Notes: generated by a model not told the origin, from the letters alone. 64,000 nt of DNA from Ifrita kowaldi (GCA_013398055.1 VZRS01010758.1:248001-312000); one strand, 5' to 3'. Numbered from the stretch's first letter, positions 48,980 through 62,270 are shown. A program made the numbers and translations.

Positions 48980-49820
48980 TGTCGTGGTTTAACTCCAGAC
49001 AGCAACAAAGCACCACATAATCACTCACTTGCTCCCCCTCCATGGGATAGGGAAGAGAATCCATTTAATTACAGTTTAGTAGGTAAAGGAAAACTGTGCA
49101 TGCAGGCAAAGCAAAACCAGGAATTCATTCACCACATCTCATGGTCAGGCATGTGTTCTCAGCCATCTTCAGGACAGCAGGGCTCTATCATGAATGAGGA
49201 TTACCTGAGAACAAAGTCAATAAATGTCATGATTCCAAGCATCCCCCCTCTTCCTTCTTCTTTCCCCAGCTGTATATGCTGAGCATGACACCTTTTGGTA
49301 TAGAATATCTCTTTGGTCAGTAGGGTCAGGTGTCCTTGCTGTGTCCTCTCCAATCTCTTGTACAACCCCAGCCCCCTCACTGGCAGGCTGGTGTGAGAAG
49401 CAGGAAAGGCCTTGACACTGTGAGAGCACTGCTCAGAAGTAATCATAGAATCCTAGAATTGTTTAGGTTGGAAAAGACTTTTAAGATCATCAAGTCCAAC
49501 CAGATAATGCAACACAACACCAGGAGGCAGTGCACCAAAAACTTTTGGCCATATACCCACAGCTATGACAACCTACAACCAGGAACTATCTCCCAAAACT
49601 TCACATTCAGCTAAGTCTTGTATCCCACCACTCAAACCTTTAAAGTCAGCTGCATTTGCCTGTCCAGGTCTCCAATTGCTTTGGAGCAGTCATGAATGTG
49701 GTAAAACCTCTACCCAAGAGTAAAAATGTCTACTAACACTGTTTTCAGCAGAAATACAAAACGTCGTCCCATACTACTACTATGAAGAAAATTAATTCTG
49801 TTCCAGCCAAAACCAGCACA
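48980..49820 (-). mobile_element. Solo endogenous retrovirus LTR (ERVL-like), interrupted
   Basis: The left edge TGTCGTGGTTTAAC and right edge AACCAGCACA give TG...CA ends. The body matches an LTR family widespread in bird genomes, including the AGCAACAAAGCACCACATAA, CTGAGCATGAC and TGGTATAGAATATCTCTTTG blocks. On the minus strand a TATA-like GCATATACAG (about 49270-49280) precedes an ATTAAA, so transcription would run right to left. GCATT (48975-48979) and ACATT (49821-49825) form a 5-bp target duplication with one transition. About 215-280 bases starting at 49441 are an insertion. No internal gag, pol or env remains, so this is a solo LTR. The exact family name is uncertain. Confidence 0.85.
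49441..49502 (-). mobile_element. CR1 3' tail nested in the LTR
   Basis: AATCATAGAATCCTAGAATT then GTTTAGGTTGGAAAAGACTT and AAGATCATCAAGTCCAAC are a CR1 3' end in antisense. The clear match stops at about 49502. The following bases to about 49720 match neither the LTR nor a CR1 segment I recognise, and then LTR sequence resumes. The element therefore inserted into the LTR after the LTR was in place. Confidence 0.82.
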
Positions 49821-49850
49821 ACATTTAGGTGAATTTATAACATAAAGTAG

Positions 49851-50516
49851 AACCATAGAATAGAATCACAAAATCATTAAGGTTGGAAAATAGCTCTAAG
49901 ATCATCGAGTCCAACTGTTAACCCAGCAGTGCTGTGTTCATCCCTAAACCATTTCTCTAACTGCCACATCCACTTTTTTTTGAATGCTTCCAGGGATGGT
50001 CTCCTTCCCTGGGGGGCCTGTTGCAATGCCTGATCAGCCCCTTCAGTGAAGAAATATTTCCTAATACCCAATCTAAACCTCCCCTGGCGCAACCTGAGGC
50101 CATCTCCTCTTGTTCTGTCATTTTTTACTTGGGAGAAGAGACCAACACCCACCTGGCTACAGTCTTCTTTCAGGTAGTCGTAGAGAGCAATAAGGTCCCC
50201 CCTGAGCATCCTTTGTTCCAGGCTAAACAACCCCAGCTCCATCAGCCTCTCCTCATTAGATTTGGGCTCCAGACCCTTCACCAGCTCTGTTGCCCTTCTG
50301 TGGACATGCTCCAGTGCCTCAGTGTCTTTCCTGTAGTGAGAGGCCCATTAGTGGACACAGGAATCAAGGTAGGGCTGCACCAGTACCAAGTACAGGGGTA
50401 AAATCACTGCCCTGGTCCTGCTGGCCACACTACTTCTGATACAGGCCAGGATGCCCTTGGCCTTCTCGGCCACCTGGGCACACACTGCCTCATGTTCAGC
50501 TGCTGTTGACCAGCAC
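49851..50516 (-). mobile_element. CR1 LINE fragment with ORF2 C-terminus
   Basis: This antisense CR1 of about 670 bases has its 3' tail (CATAGAATAGAATCACAAAA, then TTAAGGTTGGAAAATAGCTC) at left and is 5'-truncated at about 50516. The minus-strand frame runs from about 50516 to a TAA at 49877 and is open except for one TAA at 50348-50350. It encodes the end of the reverse transcriptase region (ILACIRSSVASRTRAVILPL, then LVLVQPYLDSCVH) and the C-terminal tail (QRMLRGDLIALYDYLKEDCS, VGLFSQVKNDRTRGDGLRLR). No endonuclease or catalytic YxDD motif is present because the copy is truncated. It is dead as a mobile element. Confidence 0.95.
49877..50281 (-). pseudogene. CR1 ORF2 C-terminal remnant
   Basis: This is the longest uninterrupted part of the CR1 frame, 134 codons, beginning at an internal methionine after the stop at 50348-50350. 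It corresponds to the region downstream of the reverse transcriptase thumb, with GDLIALYDYLKEDCSQVGVG and LRLRQGRFRLGIRKYFFTEG blocks. It is not a host gene. The open frame reflects modest age of the copy. Confidence 0.9.
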
Positions 50517-53500
50517 TTCATGAAAGACATTACAGGAGCTTACTGACAGCTATGGGTGCACTACAGGGTTACAGCAAGGTTTAGACATTTTAGGTATTTC
50601 CAGAAAGAGCTGTGGACCCCATTTTGCAACATACTTAATCCAGTGATCAGAGAAGTTAGTCTGTTTTCAGTGCCCATATACTCTCCTCTGCTGCAACCCT
50701 CTATTTGTGCAGGTGATTTTTTTTTTCTGTGGTGGACACCTGTCCACTTGGAAACCTCTAAGCCACAAAACAGCTGTCAGACAGTAGCAACTTGTGGTTA
50801 CTCGGAACCAAGGCTGGATTCAACCCAACAGTGACTGAGAAGTGAGAGATTTGGTATCGTCTTATCAATTTTCTGAGCCATCTGGTTCCAAATGTGCAAT
50901 TTAACTGTGAAACATTACCACGAAAAATCTAGTAGCATTTATAAAGTATAAGACTAGAATTATCCTCTGAAAGGATAATCCTATCAACTTCAGCTTATTA
51001 CATGTTTAAAATATACCTACCATTCACAGTGAAGCAAAGATACCTATATATCATTAAACCTAATGAAACATAAAATGATGCTCATATAGAAATGATATAT
51101 CACCCAAGTGTCTGATCTATGTCAAAGTAACACACATTAATCAAGATAAAAACAGCAACACAAGATAAAGAATTTAGTATAAACAACTATATAAATCTCC
51201 ATCAGAGTACTAAACTTTTCACACACGAGGTAGAAAACAGCTTCTCATGCACTGCACTATTTGCAAGTAGTGCCATGAACTGTGGCAATGTGTGACAGTC
51301 TTCAAAAACTGAAGCAAATAATTAAATAGTTTGCTTCCATCAAACCCCCTGCTCTAACTGTTGAGTCTCCCACAAAATTCAGTCTAGAAAGAGCAATGCC
51401 TGATAGGATATCCCTTTCAGCCTTCCTTCCTCCACTCCTGCTTATGCCCATTTTCCAGGTGGGGACATGAAGCCCATGCACTTACCAAGACCTGCTGAAG
51501 ACCACAGAAAAAGTCTCTAGCAGAGGACTAAGCTGACAGACTTTCCTCCAGCGTGAGGCCTGCATCGTTGCTGGATGACTGCATGACTTCTTACTCTCCT
51601 TCTCTTCTGCACAGGTATTTTTATGATACATATTTCCTGATGAGTTCGGAAGCATGGATGTCAGCCTGGGTGGACAGTCCTTGCAGTTATTAGGAAGCTT
51701 TATTAAAGTTAATACACATCTAGGAAAAGGAGGGCTATGATCCCTACCATTGAAAGGGTACTTCAATATTATTTAAGATTTTATTTGAACTTTCAGTAAA
51801 ATATTAATTCCTATCCTGGTCTTAATATAAAATTCTTTATTATGTACTGGTACTAATTTTCAGAATCTGGCAGTTTCAAAGTAGGCCAAATGTTAGGTTT
51901 AAATATCCTGAAAATGTCTTTCTAGAAGATAATAATCAGTCAAACGCAAAATTGAGCTTGAAAGGTAACAAGTCTATATGGATCACTGCAATTTAGAAGA
52001 CTAAATCATGTCTAATTAACTAGGCTGAGATAGTAGCTTTTTCCCATCTCAAATTTAATTTAATTGTTAAAAGTCATAATCTATACATTAACCAGCTCTC
52101 CACCTGAAATGTGGGGGAGTGCTGCTTGCAAAAGTTTCTAAAACCAGACCATAGATATCAGGCTGTGCAGTTCCTAGTAGCTAAGAAATATATCAAATGC
52201 TGCTCTCTGTGTATCACATCCCTGACACTGGCTTTTAAGGAAGGATTCAGCCTGAAAACCCTTTTGAAGTGGAACAGAAACTTTAAAGGCATCATCAGAA
52301 CAAAATCATGTTACACTCCTCACATCTGTCTGTGCACTTGGCAGATGCCACACACCAATAATTTAAATTAAGGCATTTTTCATTTTCAGGCATTGTGATA
52401 ATTCCAGGGCATTTCCTCCATCATATTTGTAACCTATTCATTATACCATTTTACTGCATAATGAAGACAAATGCCAACACTTTAGCAACAGATTTGGGTA
52501 ATGACAAGATGTACAATAACACAGAGTAATGTGACCAGGCCTGCAAGTTCTAATTGAATATTTTTCTGATCCTGCTTCCATTAATCTTTCCTCCTGTTTC
52601 ATTTTTCTAGCCATTTTACATGTCGTCTGCCCCCTTTCCCCTTTCCCCCTCAAACCACTCTCTGAAAGCTTTTGTGAGAAATAGATTCTGCCTCCATTGT
52701 GGGTTCAGGCTTTTTCCTTATCAATATACACGGCTCACTTGCCGATGAACCATTGAGCTTCTGACAGAGGAAGCAGCGTGCACCCCAGGCATGGTACTTA
52801 ATTGGTATGCTGGTCCATGCAAAGCTATCTGATTGCATTCAGTAACTGGCAGGGACAGAAAGCATTTCCAAGGGAAATAATATCTAGCTGTGAATGTGGA
52901 ATATGTGTGTAAGAACTGAACAGTAAACACCAGCCTTAATTTTAATATCTCACATTATGCAAAACTTAAAAAAGATGAGTGCTCCGATATTCAAGCAGAC
53001 CCCTGCGGGATAGGAATGTTATCATAAGAATATTACAGAAACCAATGTAAAATATCCAGCTGCTGTGAGAGTTTAAGGGGCATCAAACGATTTTGAATCA
53101 CCATTTTCCTTCCACAAATGAAAGTATTTACCTATTAACAGCAGCAAAACTGTATTATTTTGCTGGGCAGTACGACCGCAAGCAACATTGCCTTTCAGTT
53201 TAAGCTCTGATATGTTAGCATTTAATGTCCCAAACAGCCCTTAAAAGCTCCAAGGTGAAAATGTAAAACCATAATCCAGTCCTAAATGGTCATTTAAAAA
53301 ATGATCATCCCAAAGCTCAGGAGTGCCTTTATCTGTTTATGAGGCATTCCAGTTAAAATAGTTACACTAGGAATGCAGGGAGGATGATACCTATTTAATT
53401 TTATGGCATTTTTCTCTCTCTCCAGTGATAAAAGGTGGCTGGGACTGCAGCAAAAGCCAAATCCTCTTTGCTTTATTCACACAACTAGTCACACTGACTA

Positions 53501-56500
53501 CAATAGGGCTGTGGAAGGGATTTGGCCTCACCTCTTACTGTCTAAATTCTCTTTCTTTATAAGCCACTTTCTGTTTGTGTCCTACTCTCTAGTGAAACTG
53601 CTACTCATATGATTACAGAAGAAATGGGTGATGGATGAGAGATAAGATGTGAAAGCAGAAAAAAGAAACATCCGTTCAGATGAGTGGGTTCAGATTAAAA
53701 ACAAAACCTTGACAAAACAAACCTTCTTCCTGACACAATTTTTAGGGAATTGGTCAAGGAAGACTTGCACAGAACTGTTTAGACAATACCTGTATTGTTC
53801 ATCCCTTAGGACTTACATCTCCTTTCCCAGAAATGAGAAGGCAGGAAAGAATTTGTGATATTCAGAGAAAATCTGTGTGCAATTCATATATCATAAACAT
53901 TTACAAATGTTCTCAAGTTGATTCTACCTTTTTTTCTTTTTTCCAAAGTAATGTGTGACATCAAGAATTAAGAACTGATCTTGCTGGGCAGTCATTTAAG
54001 CTGGGGTGATAAGTAAATGCAACCTGGCAGCACCACACAGCTCCGTGTTTGAGTCCTGCCTGAAGAGCAGCCCGACGAGCTCATGCTGATCGCTTTTCAC
54101 ACCTCAAAGCTAAATCTCAGCAGTCTGGGTCAGTTCCTGGGTCAGACACATCCAGAAGCACCTCAGGAGCATGGTTCTGAGAGACAGTAGCTGCCCTGGT
54201 TTTGCTAGAGCTGCTGCTGCTATCAAGAAGGACCTTTGCCACTTCAGACATGCGTCCCCACTCTCTCAGCCTGGTTCCAGCTCTGCTTGCCAACTTTCTT
54301 CAGGGTTGTTCCTGAAAATTAAAAAAAAAAGTCAGTTCTCAGATGATGTCCCCTCTGGGTGAGGAGGAAGAACTGGCACTTCCTGCCCAACTTGCCAGGC
54401 TCCCCTTAAAATCTCTGCTCTTGAGGGACAGGGAGAGGGTTGTTCTGTAAACTTTTTTTTTACTCTGCAGGTGGCAGAAGAAACCTCAGCAACTTGGGCA
54501 GACTAGCTCCTTGCAGAGCTCCAGGCCTGTGAGAGAAGGGGATCTTAGCATCACTGTTCTCTGGGGTATGCCTCAGGAAGGAGGAAGAAATTTCTCTGCA
54601 AGAGCCCAGACATTCATCCTGAGAGATTGAAAAGCAAGACATGGCACTGAGTCCTTTTATGCAAGCCTGGAAGAAGCACAGAAAGGCTTTGGGAAACTAG
54701 TACACCTAATGAACAGAAAAATCTGCTCTGCTTAAAATCAGAAATTTTAATAATTCAAACACACACCAGTGAAAAAATTCTAGGAAAAAACCATTATTAT
54801 TTCCAGAGCATAAATATAATATTTTAAAAACCTGCTATTACTTTTTGTTCCAGAAAAGGTGGATGGCTTATTTATTTGAGACCAAGTCCAAATCATCCTC
54901 AGTCCTTGCAGATCCCTTCCTTCTTGCAAAATAATTGCAGGGAAAGGTGCAAACTTTAAATAATATTTCAGCATTGGAGATAATAGCAACAAATCTCCAC
55001 AATGGCATAAACCTTCAATTTCCCATATTTAGGCATTCAGGTTCTTTGAACTAATGGACATCAGGCACAAAGATTTCATAAGCAGTCCTGTACACATTGT
55101 GCCCTGCTCTGGGTGTGAGTGCATCCTACGCTGCAGCAATTGGAGATGTCAAGTCTAGCTGTCAAGGCAAAAAAGAACAGAGAGAAATGGTCCCCCTGCC
55201 TCACAGCCGTACTCACTACAAACTAAGCACAAACACCGTATTTAGAGCCCTAACATTTGAATAGGTTACAGTACACCTCCAAATCAAAGTTTCCATAATT
55301 AAAAAAAAGGCGATAGAATTTCTTTGCCTGCTTGTATAAAACTTTTCTAAAAGACAGAACTTGAGGGAGATTGGATTCGCCTCAGCAAGGCATGCTGCAC
55401 AGTGAATTGTCTGATGCTTCTCCAGTACATTTTGCCAATTTGATCACCAGTAGTAAATTGGGTGAACTTTTGGATTTCAATGCATGAGACTCCTCATGCG
55501 TCAGGATGAGATAATTCTGTGACTTGGATGATTACTTCTGAAGGCAAAAGGCCAAAGTTTTCTCCTTGAACTTTACATATGAATTGATCAGCTCAATGCC
55601 TTTTACATAGTTTTAGGTACCTCCCAGCTTTGCCCAGACACATCAAGGGAATACAGTGGTAAAAAGCCATTCTCTTTCTACTTGCAGAACATATTAGCAT
55701 TTGAGAGAGAGATATCTATAAAAGACCTAACTAACACGTTCAGAAAATACATTAATCCCAGATATTTTGTCCATAGTTCCTTGCAGAGCTATCAGAGTGT
55801 CTAGGTTATTGACCTATAATCCATTAATAGGATTTTTAAGAGTTCTGTTATGGTTACTCTTCAGCAGATGAGTGAACAGATGGATAGGATGGTCACCCCC
55901 TTGCTATAACCTTTGCCTAACAAAGCTGATTAATTCAGTCTTTCTAGTTGATAAGGCATCAATTGTGGCTTTGTCTACAGATAATTAACTAAGATACAAG
56001 CCAGAGGAGTCAGAGAAGGTGAACAGCAATGTGAACTCTCTAGGCTAAATCCAAGAGATGGGGGTCTAGAAGCAGAGGTGAGGTAAATGATGCTGTAAAG
56101 CATATGTCAGTAACTGTGTCAGCCCAAGCTTTCGTGAGCAAAGGCAAGATAGAATCCAGCAGACGAGCAGGTGGTAAGCAATGCCAGGCACTACGAGTGC
56201 TAGCTGGAGCTCTGACAGGGTACCATGCCTGCAGCCCACCACCTCATTCACTGCTTATTACACTTACCTGCCCAAAACCTTGAAGCCACCTGAAAACAGT
56301 CCACCTGCATTGGCAGCACTGGACGTGTCATAGAGCAACACCCCTGCCTTGCACAGGGACATTTCCAGAGCAAGCAGAGAGGCAGAGCAAATGGTGCTAT
56401 AGCTGCAGATGCCCTGCAAACCCGTGGAGACATGGCTCTCTCTCTTCCTGTTTGCTTTTGTTTGGCTCTTTGGAGCATTTCCACAGGCCTGTGCTGGACC

Positions 56501-59500
56501 AGAGGCTAGCAGTTCTCCCCCTTGCCTCATTAGACATGAGCAGTAGGGGTTGCAGCCATCTACCACACTTAAGACATTCAAAAGCACCCAGACACATAAT
56601 TGACTCTTCAGCTCCTTTCAACCCCAAAGCAAGCTAGCTACAGTCAACAATGATGAATAAAGAAAGAATTCAGGCCTGGTAAATAACCTGAAGTAGAGCA
56701 GCTGCAATGGGAAGAGAAGCAGACAAGTGAATCAAGCCTCCCATGTTCCTTGCTTAGCCTTGCTTTTCTCTCTCTGACCTATAGCTGAATACAGCCTTTT
56801 ACCACTGCTCCTCATGGCTTGCAGCTGCAGCACTCTGAGGCTGTCAGGAGCCTTGTAACGCTCCTCTGGTCACTAGTAGGGAATTCACAATACCAAGGCA
56901 GGTACACCATGGTGCTGCCTCTTTTACCTGCTCCTCCAAAGGCACATCTGCCTTCCTTGGCATCCTCGCAGCTCACCCCCGAGGCCACTCCAACACACAC
57001 CGCTGACTTCATGCTCGTAAAGCAGGTGTTCTAATAAAGTACCTTAGGAGTCAGCCTCAGCCATCAGTTTGCAGCAAGGAGATTGACATAGCAGTAGGTT
57101 AGCTGGTTCGCTGCCTCACCTTGCAGTGGGGAGCAGAAGGAACACACAATCCATACCTTCTTGGGAAAATGGTAGACAAACTGTTTTTCACATCTTCAGT
57201 TTAGAACTATCACTTTCAAATGTTGCATCTTATGAGCAGCTGTGCAGAGGTTTTCATTCTGTTTCTGAATGGAAAAAAAATTAAATTCACTGTGCCAGAG
57301 TGCAGAGCTTTTTTTTTCAAGAACACAGGGTGAAATAACATCAACACTGAAATAGGAGGTTGTGCAAAAGCTTTGGGAGGTTTTCACGCTTAAACACCAA
57401 ATTGTGATTTACAAACTGTTGATCCAGCTGTGGAATAGTACCATAACTTCCCAAACATCTGCGTTGGGATTGCAGAATTTTGCATTGGGCAACTCCCAGA
57501 AATATCTGAGTATTGCTAAGACAATCCAGCTCTAACCCCATCTCACGCTCATGCCTTGTAAGAGGGCACAAATAGGCAGCCCTCTTCTCACGGACTAATT
57601 ACCAAATTGAAGGGTGCTCTGGGGTGGTGTCATGTTGAAGCTGGCTCACTGGAAACAATGAATTATGGCTCAGTTTCTGTCCCAAGATCTATTTAATGTA
57701 TTTTACTCTCGTCCTATTTAAGGTAAATTACATAAGCAGCCCATAGCAGAGAACAGAAGCCAAGACCAGATTTTCTTTGAGCCATGGTCAAATTGACACA
57801 TTGCTCCCATAAGAAGCTATGATTTACCCTCTCTATTAGCTGGCTTTTTAGATCATTTTCTTAGAAGCTGGAAGACTTCAGTGCCATGCAGGCAGAGAAG
57901 AAACCGAACTCAGGTCTCTCTTGTCCTAGATGAGCACTTTGAGCACCTAAGAAATGTATAAAAAGGTGACAGTGACACTGGTACACACACAATGTTTTAC
58001 AGTAAGGTACAGATAGGAACGGAATCCTGTCTTAACCAAGTTTTAAAATTCTATACACCTACATATGAACTTAAATTCAGGATTGTATATAGACCAAATA
58101 TCATTAGGTGGAGTTGCAAGGAACATGCAAAGTTAAGCATTTTAACCAGTCATTTATGAAAGTTTAATGCATTTCTGTCTAGCATGGGTGTATTTGCTCT
58201 CTTTACTCAAATGAGCAGTGCCACCAGAGAGGCTATTCATGTGAGCACAACAGCATGATTTAGCTCTGTCTGATTTCTAAAACTCGTAGTAATCATGATA
58301 CAAGCTTCAAAATCAGGGCTGACTTAGATATTTATTAGCGCAATTACATCTGCAACCCCTCATAGACTGAACACAATTTTGGTAGTAATTTTCAAATCAT
58401 TAGCACACTCTTTTAGTAACATCTTATCTCAGCTATTAGACAGGCTGTCCTTAAATTGAAGTCATTAGCAAATACTCCACTACTGTATTGTTTTGCAGTA
58501 TGCATTTAGTATATTGGATTATTTTGTAAAGTAAATATCCTCTGCATATGAAACAAATCAACATATATCTCCAAAACGTAACTATAAAGCTACTTAATTT
58601 TGCGTTGTATAAAAAGTATTTTCAATTTTTATATGAAGTAGCTTCTAAATAATAGAATTCATGGTACATGATTAATTATAGCAATGATGGTCATCTATCT
58701 GTGCTAAAATATGACAGTTTAATCTTCTAAATCACATCAGGAATGAAACAATTCTGAAACCGAAATATCCCTTTATGGCTTCTAAGTACAGCTCATAAAT
58801 TACTGTGGCTTTTAAATCTCATCTATATTTCTGCAGCAGAGAGGCAAGCCAATACCATGTTCAAGTCTGCAGTCTTCTTCAAGTAAAATTCTTGTTCATT
58901 AAAATATTTTAGAGGTGTTTTCATAACAACAGTGCCATATAGCCAACCTCCTCTGGAAGAACAACTTCAAATTCAGTGTTTGCTAGGGTAGGCAATTTTT
59001 AGCTTTGGGGGTTTTTGAAAAAGAATCCCTTGGGTGGCAGCTTTGCTGCATGGCACAGGTGAAATCTTTGTTGAGAAACCCCTGTGAGAGAAACCTCAGG
59101 TGTTTAGTTCCTTCCTTTTTAGTAGCATTAAAAGTTTATATAAGAATCAAGAGTCTCTTGTCTCATAAATGGCCTGAACTGTGACTTTCTTTGTGGATCA
59201 CAGCTGCTTACAGCTGCCCTGATCCAAACTGGGGGAGCCCATGCTGTGACCAAGGTAGCTCTGCAGCCAAGTTCAGGGCCCCCCTCTCCCTGTGCACAGG
59301 ACACTGTGTCAGGACATGCTCTCTAAATCACCTGCAGGCCAATTTGCTCCTCAGTGGGAATCAGGGAAGCTTGCAGAGAAGACTATGGCTCAGCGAAGCA
59401 CAAGACAAAATAAACAAGCATAGAAATTTGGTACTTTCATTTGGAAAGAATAGTTAGCTCAAACATAACCCACTAGAATCTAGATTCTACCTCTCGTTTT

Positions 59501-61982
59501 ACCAGAGTAGTGCTGAATAATGCCCATATTAATTTAATCTGATGGCACAGGACAGAGCAGCATCATAATGTAGATGAGGTGCATAGAACCAACATCAGAC
59601 CATGGTTCAGTGGTAATAAAGACCTGGGGTTTCTCAGTAACTCATAGGCAAAAGAAGAAGACAAAGAGACAAGGAGCTGTATCATTGCATGTACAACTCT
59701 TGGGCTTTTCTGTTCTGCAAGGCTGGTGTCAGGGGACCAAGTTCAGCACAGGTGGTTTTCCTGGGTGTCTATGCTTCATTTGTAAACCTTTGCCAATGCT
59801 AACTGTTCCTGAGAAAAAGACTGGCTTAAAGGCAAGGCTGGAAAAGGTCATGCAGCTATGGCAAACCTACTTTCCTCTTATTAAGCTTTTCCTAGGACTT
59901 GTCTGCAATAATCACCAAAACAGCCACACTATTCCACGGTGGTGGGAGCAGGCAGTGGGGGAGGTCTTAGTAAAAAAAGACAAGAGAAGCTCCAAAGCAA
60001 ATAGCAGAAAGAGTAAAAATTATGGACAAGTTCTAATAACATTTACAAAAGGTGTTTAACCAAGTGAGCCACTGGCTTTTTTCTCTACCCTTGCTATAAC
60101 ACCAGCGTGAAAAATAATATTTGCTGCACAAGTATTAGGTTATAGAAGTGACCAAAATATATGTTGCCATAGCAGAAATTCTTATCAGGATGATGCAAAG
60201 GAAGTGCTCAGCAAGACCTTGCTTTATAGCTCCTGGAGCTCTCAGAGCACTACTGTGCCTCATGCAATGAGACAAGGAATGACTCTGCAGCTGCCTATCA
60301 GGACATCTTCCTACCATCACTCTGATCCCTTTCCCAAAATATTTTAATACACACGTCAGGCTCAGTAAAACACTTGGTTGAAAGTTGTGGTTGGCTGTAA
60401 ATTTCCGCAATACTAGTAAAATTAAGTTTCCTTTCAGCTTTCTAAGCTGAAACCGTGCTTAGATGTCATACATGTATTTCCAGTTCCCTTCTCCAAGGTC
60501 AGAAGAATTAATAGCTTAGTGGGTAAATTGGCCAACAAGCAACTCCTCTCCTGAGTTTTCAGTAAAAGAATTCCTCTTCTGTTTATCTCACTGCCTGAAG
60601 GTAATTTGCCAAACACAAGAGAAAAAGGGGATTTTTTTTGTTCAAAAATGTTTTTTAAAGAAATCTAATTTTGCTTCCTGAGAGGCTCTCAATGAGAATA
60701 ACATATTCAAAAACAACACTCACATTAGAGTTTTCATTTGGCTGTGTACTTTTACTTCTTTCAGCAATCTCCTCCAAGTTGTCCCTGATTTGAAAGCAAA
60801 TGCAGGGGAAGAGGAGACTTTAAAACATGGGACAGACAAAGTGAGGCCTTGAGAGGAAAAATAGCTACAAAAAGCCTTTATTTTCTTTTTTTTTCAATCC
60901 AACTGCATCGCTATTTCCTAAGAGTTTCATGAGAAAATAGCATAGTTCGGTAATGCAATACACTATAATGTTAGGTGCCCAAACACATAACACAACATTG
61001 CTGCATATATGGCTATCCTCCTAGAAGGTGTTGGTTATTTTACATTCCAAGTTACTTTTAAGCCTTTTTTTCTCTGTACTTACTCCTGTACATCAGCTCT
61101 TCAATTAGTTTCACCTTTCATGTTATCTGCTTTGACGTAAGTTCATGGCAATCCTTATTTATTCCTTATTTCAATGCTCTATATCCATTTGCCCCTGTTG
61201 AGGGCATCCTCATGAACTCTCAACAGCAGCAGGGGAAAAACAACAAGTGAACCACAGGGAAACATAATCTAGGAGCAGGTCATCCTCTGGAAAACCTCTG
61301 CTTCTCACTCCCGTGTTGGCAGCTCCCAGCATGTTCCCACAAACAAGCCCTTGTACTGAAACACATTAAAAATTACATTTTACTTCTTCACTCAGTTTTA
61401 GGAATATCTTTTCTCAAAACAACTGAAATATGATGGGTTTGATTCAGGAATTCGAACTCTGTGAATTAATACCAATACATTTCTGCCCTCTTTTTGGCAG
61501 CTGTAGCCAATGGATTTGGGGAATCCCTGCAAGCAAGCTCTGGAAGCCTGTCACAACTTCCATCCCTTTGGGTATTTCCCTATTTTTCATAGCTGTTCCC
61601 ACCTGTCGTCAGTTTGAGAGATCAATATTGTTATGGCATGTTACGACGGCCGAACATTTATGCATGGCTGGAGAGGCTCCCTTTATATATTGCCCTAAAA
61701 ATAAAATATCAGCTATCAGAGTTTTTCGCAGCTTAATAAGATATACATCTCTTTAATGTATTAGATGCAATAATAGCATGATAAATAGCCACAATTTGCA
61801 TGGATATTTATATATGGATAAACCATATGACTGATTGAATCATTAATGAACCATCACGTACAAACTTACTAAGGTTTTTTAATAACGTCAGTACAGCATC
61901 CATTCCCCGTTTAGCACATTTTGAATACCACTGAATGGTGATCTATATATTTACTAACTATAAATGATGTATTCTATATTCC
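50517..61982. other. Large non-coding stretch
   Basis: About 11.5 kb without a recognised element. It is AT-rich, especially 58100-58950. The longest frame in the window (59574-60059, 161 codons, plus) lies here. Its translation has no domain, membrane pattern or splice context, and I treat it as chance. GC-richer patches with overlapping frames occur at 56270-57030. Confidence 0.45.
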
Positions 61983-62270
61983 TCATGTTGCTACTTCATG
62001 GGACTTCATTTTTCTTGCTGCACTTTTTGAAATATCTTCTAATGTCACTATCTCCTCTGCTATATCTGGAATCTCCTCATTTTTGCAACAGTATGCTAAA
62101 TACTGCTTATAATTGTGTAAAAATACACAGTTAGACATTTTAGAAAATATACAATATACATCGCTTTTAAGAACTGCATATTTTTTATCCAGACGACCTG
62201 GCGTTCCACCTAAGTGAAACCTGGAACCAGACAATCCCATATTATGATAATATGACCAGGCAAAAAGCAT
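61983..62270 (-). CDS. Coding-looking ORF, product unknown
   Basis: A 95-codon minus-strand frame ends in TGA at 61983-61985. The part after about 62211 looks most coding-like: GTPGRLDKKYAVLKSDVYC, then IFSKMSNCVFLHNYKQYLAY, then NEEIPDIAEEIVTLEDISKS and ARKMKSHEVAT. Possible acceptors are GTCTGGTTCCAG (exon from about 62221) and TTTCACTTAG (exon from about 62210). It carries CpGs in an AT-rich setting and an acidic, helix-like C-terminus. It could be a terminal exon, a retrocopy fragment or chance. It has no clear donor that fits the candidates at 8.9-47 kb. Confidence 0.25.
   Translation of the reverse strand: MLFAWSYYHNMGLSGSRFHLGGTPGRLDKKYAVLKSDVYCIFSKMSNCVFLHNYKQYLAYCCKNEEIPDIAEEIVTLEDISKSAARKMKSHEVAT

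Noticed and set aside
50021..50401. 126-codon plus-strand ORF
   Set aside because: It is antisense to the CR1 ORF2 remnant, which reads sensibly on the minus strand.
59574..60059. 161-codon plus-strand ORF, the longest in the window
   Set aside because: No domain, hydrophobic pattern or splice context, and the composition matches translated non-coding sequence. Frames of 100-160 codons are common here by chance.
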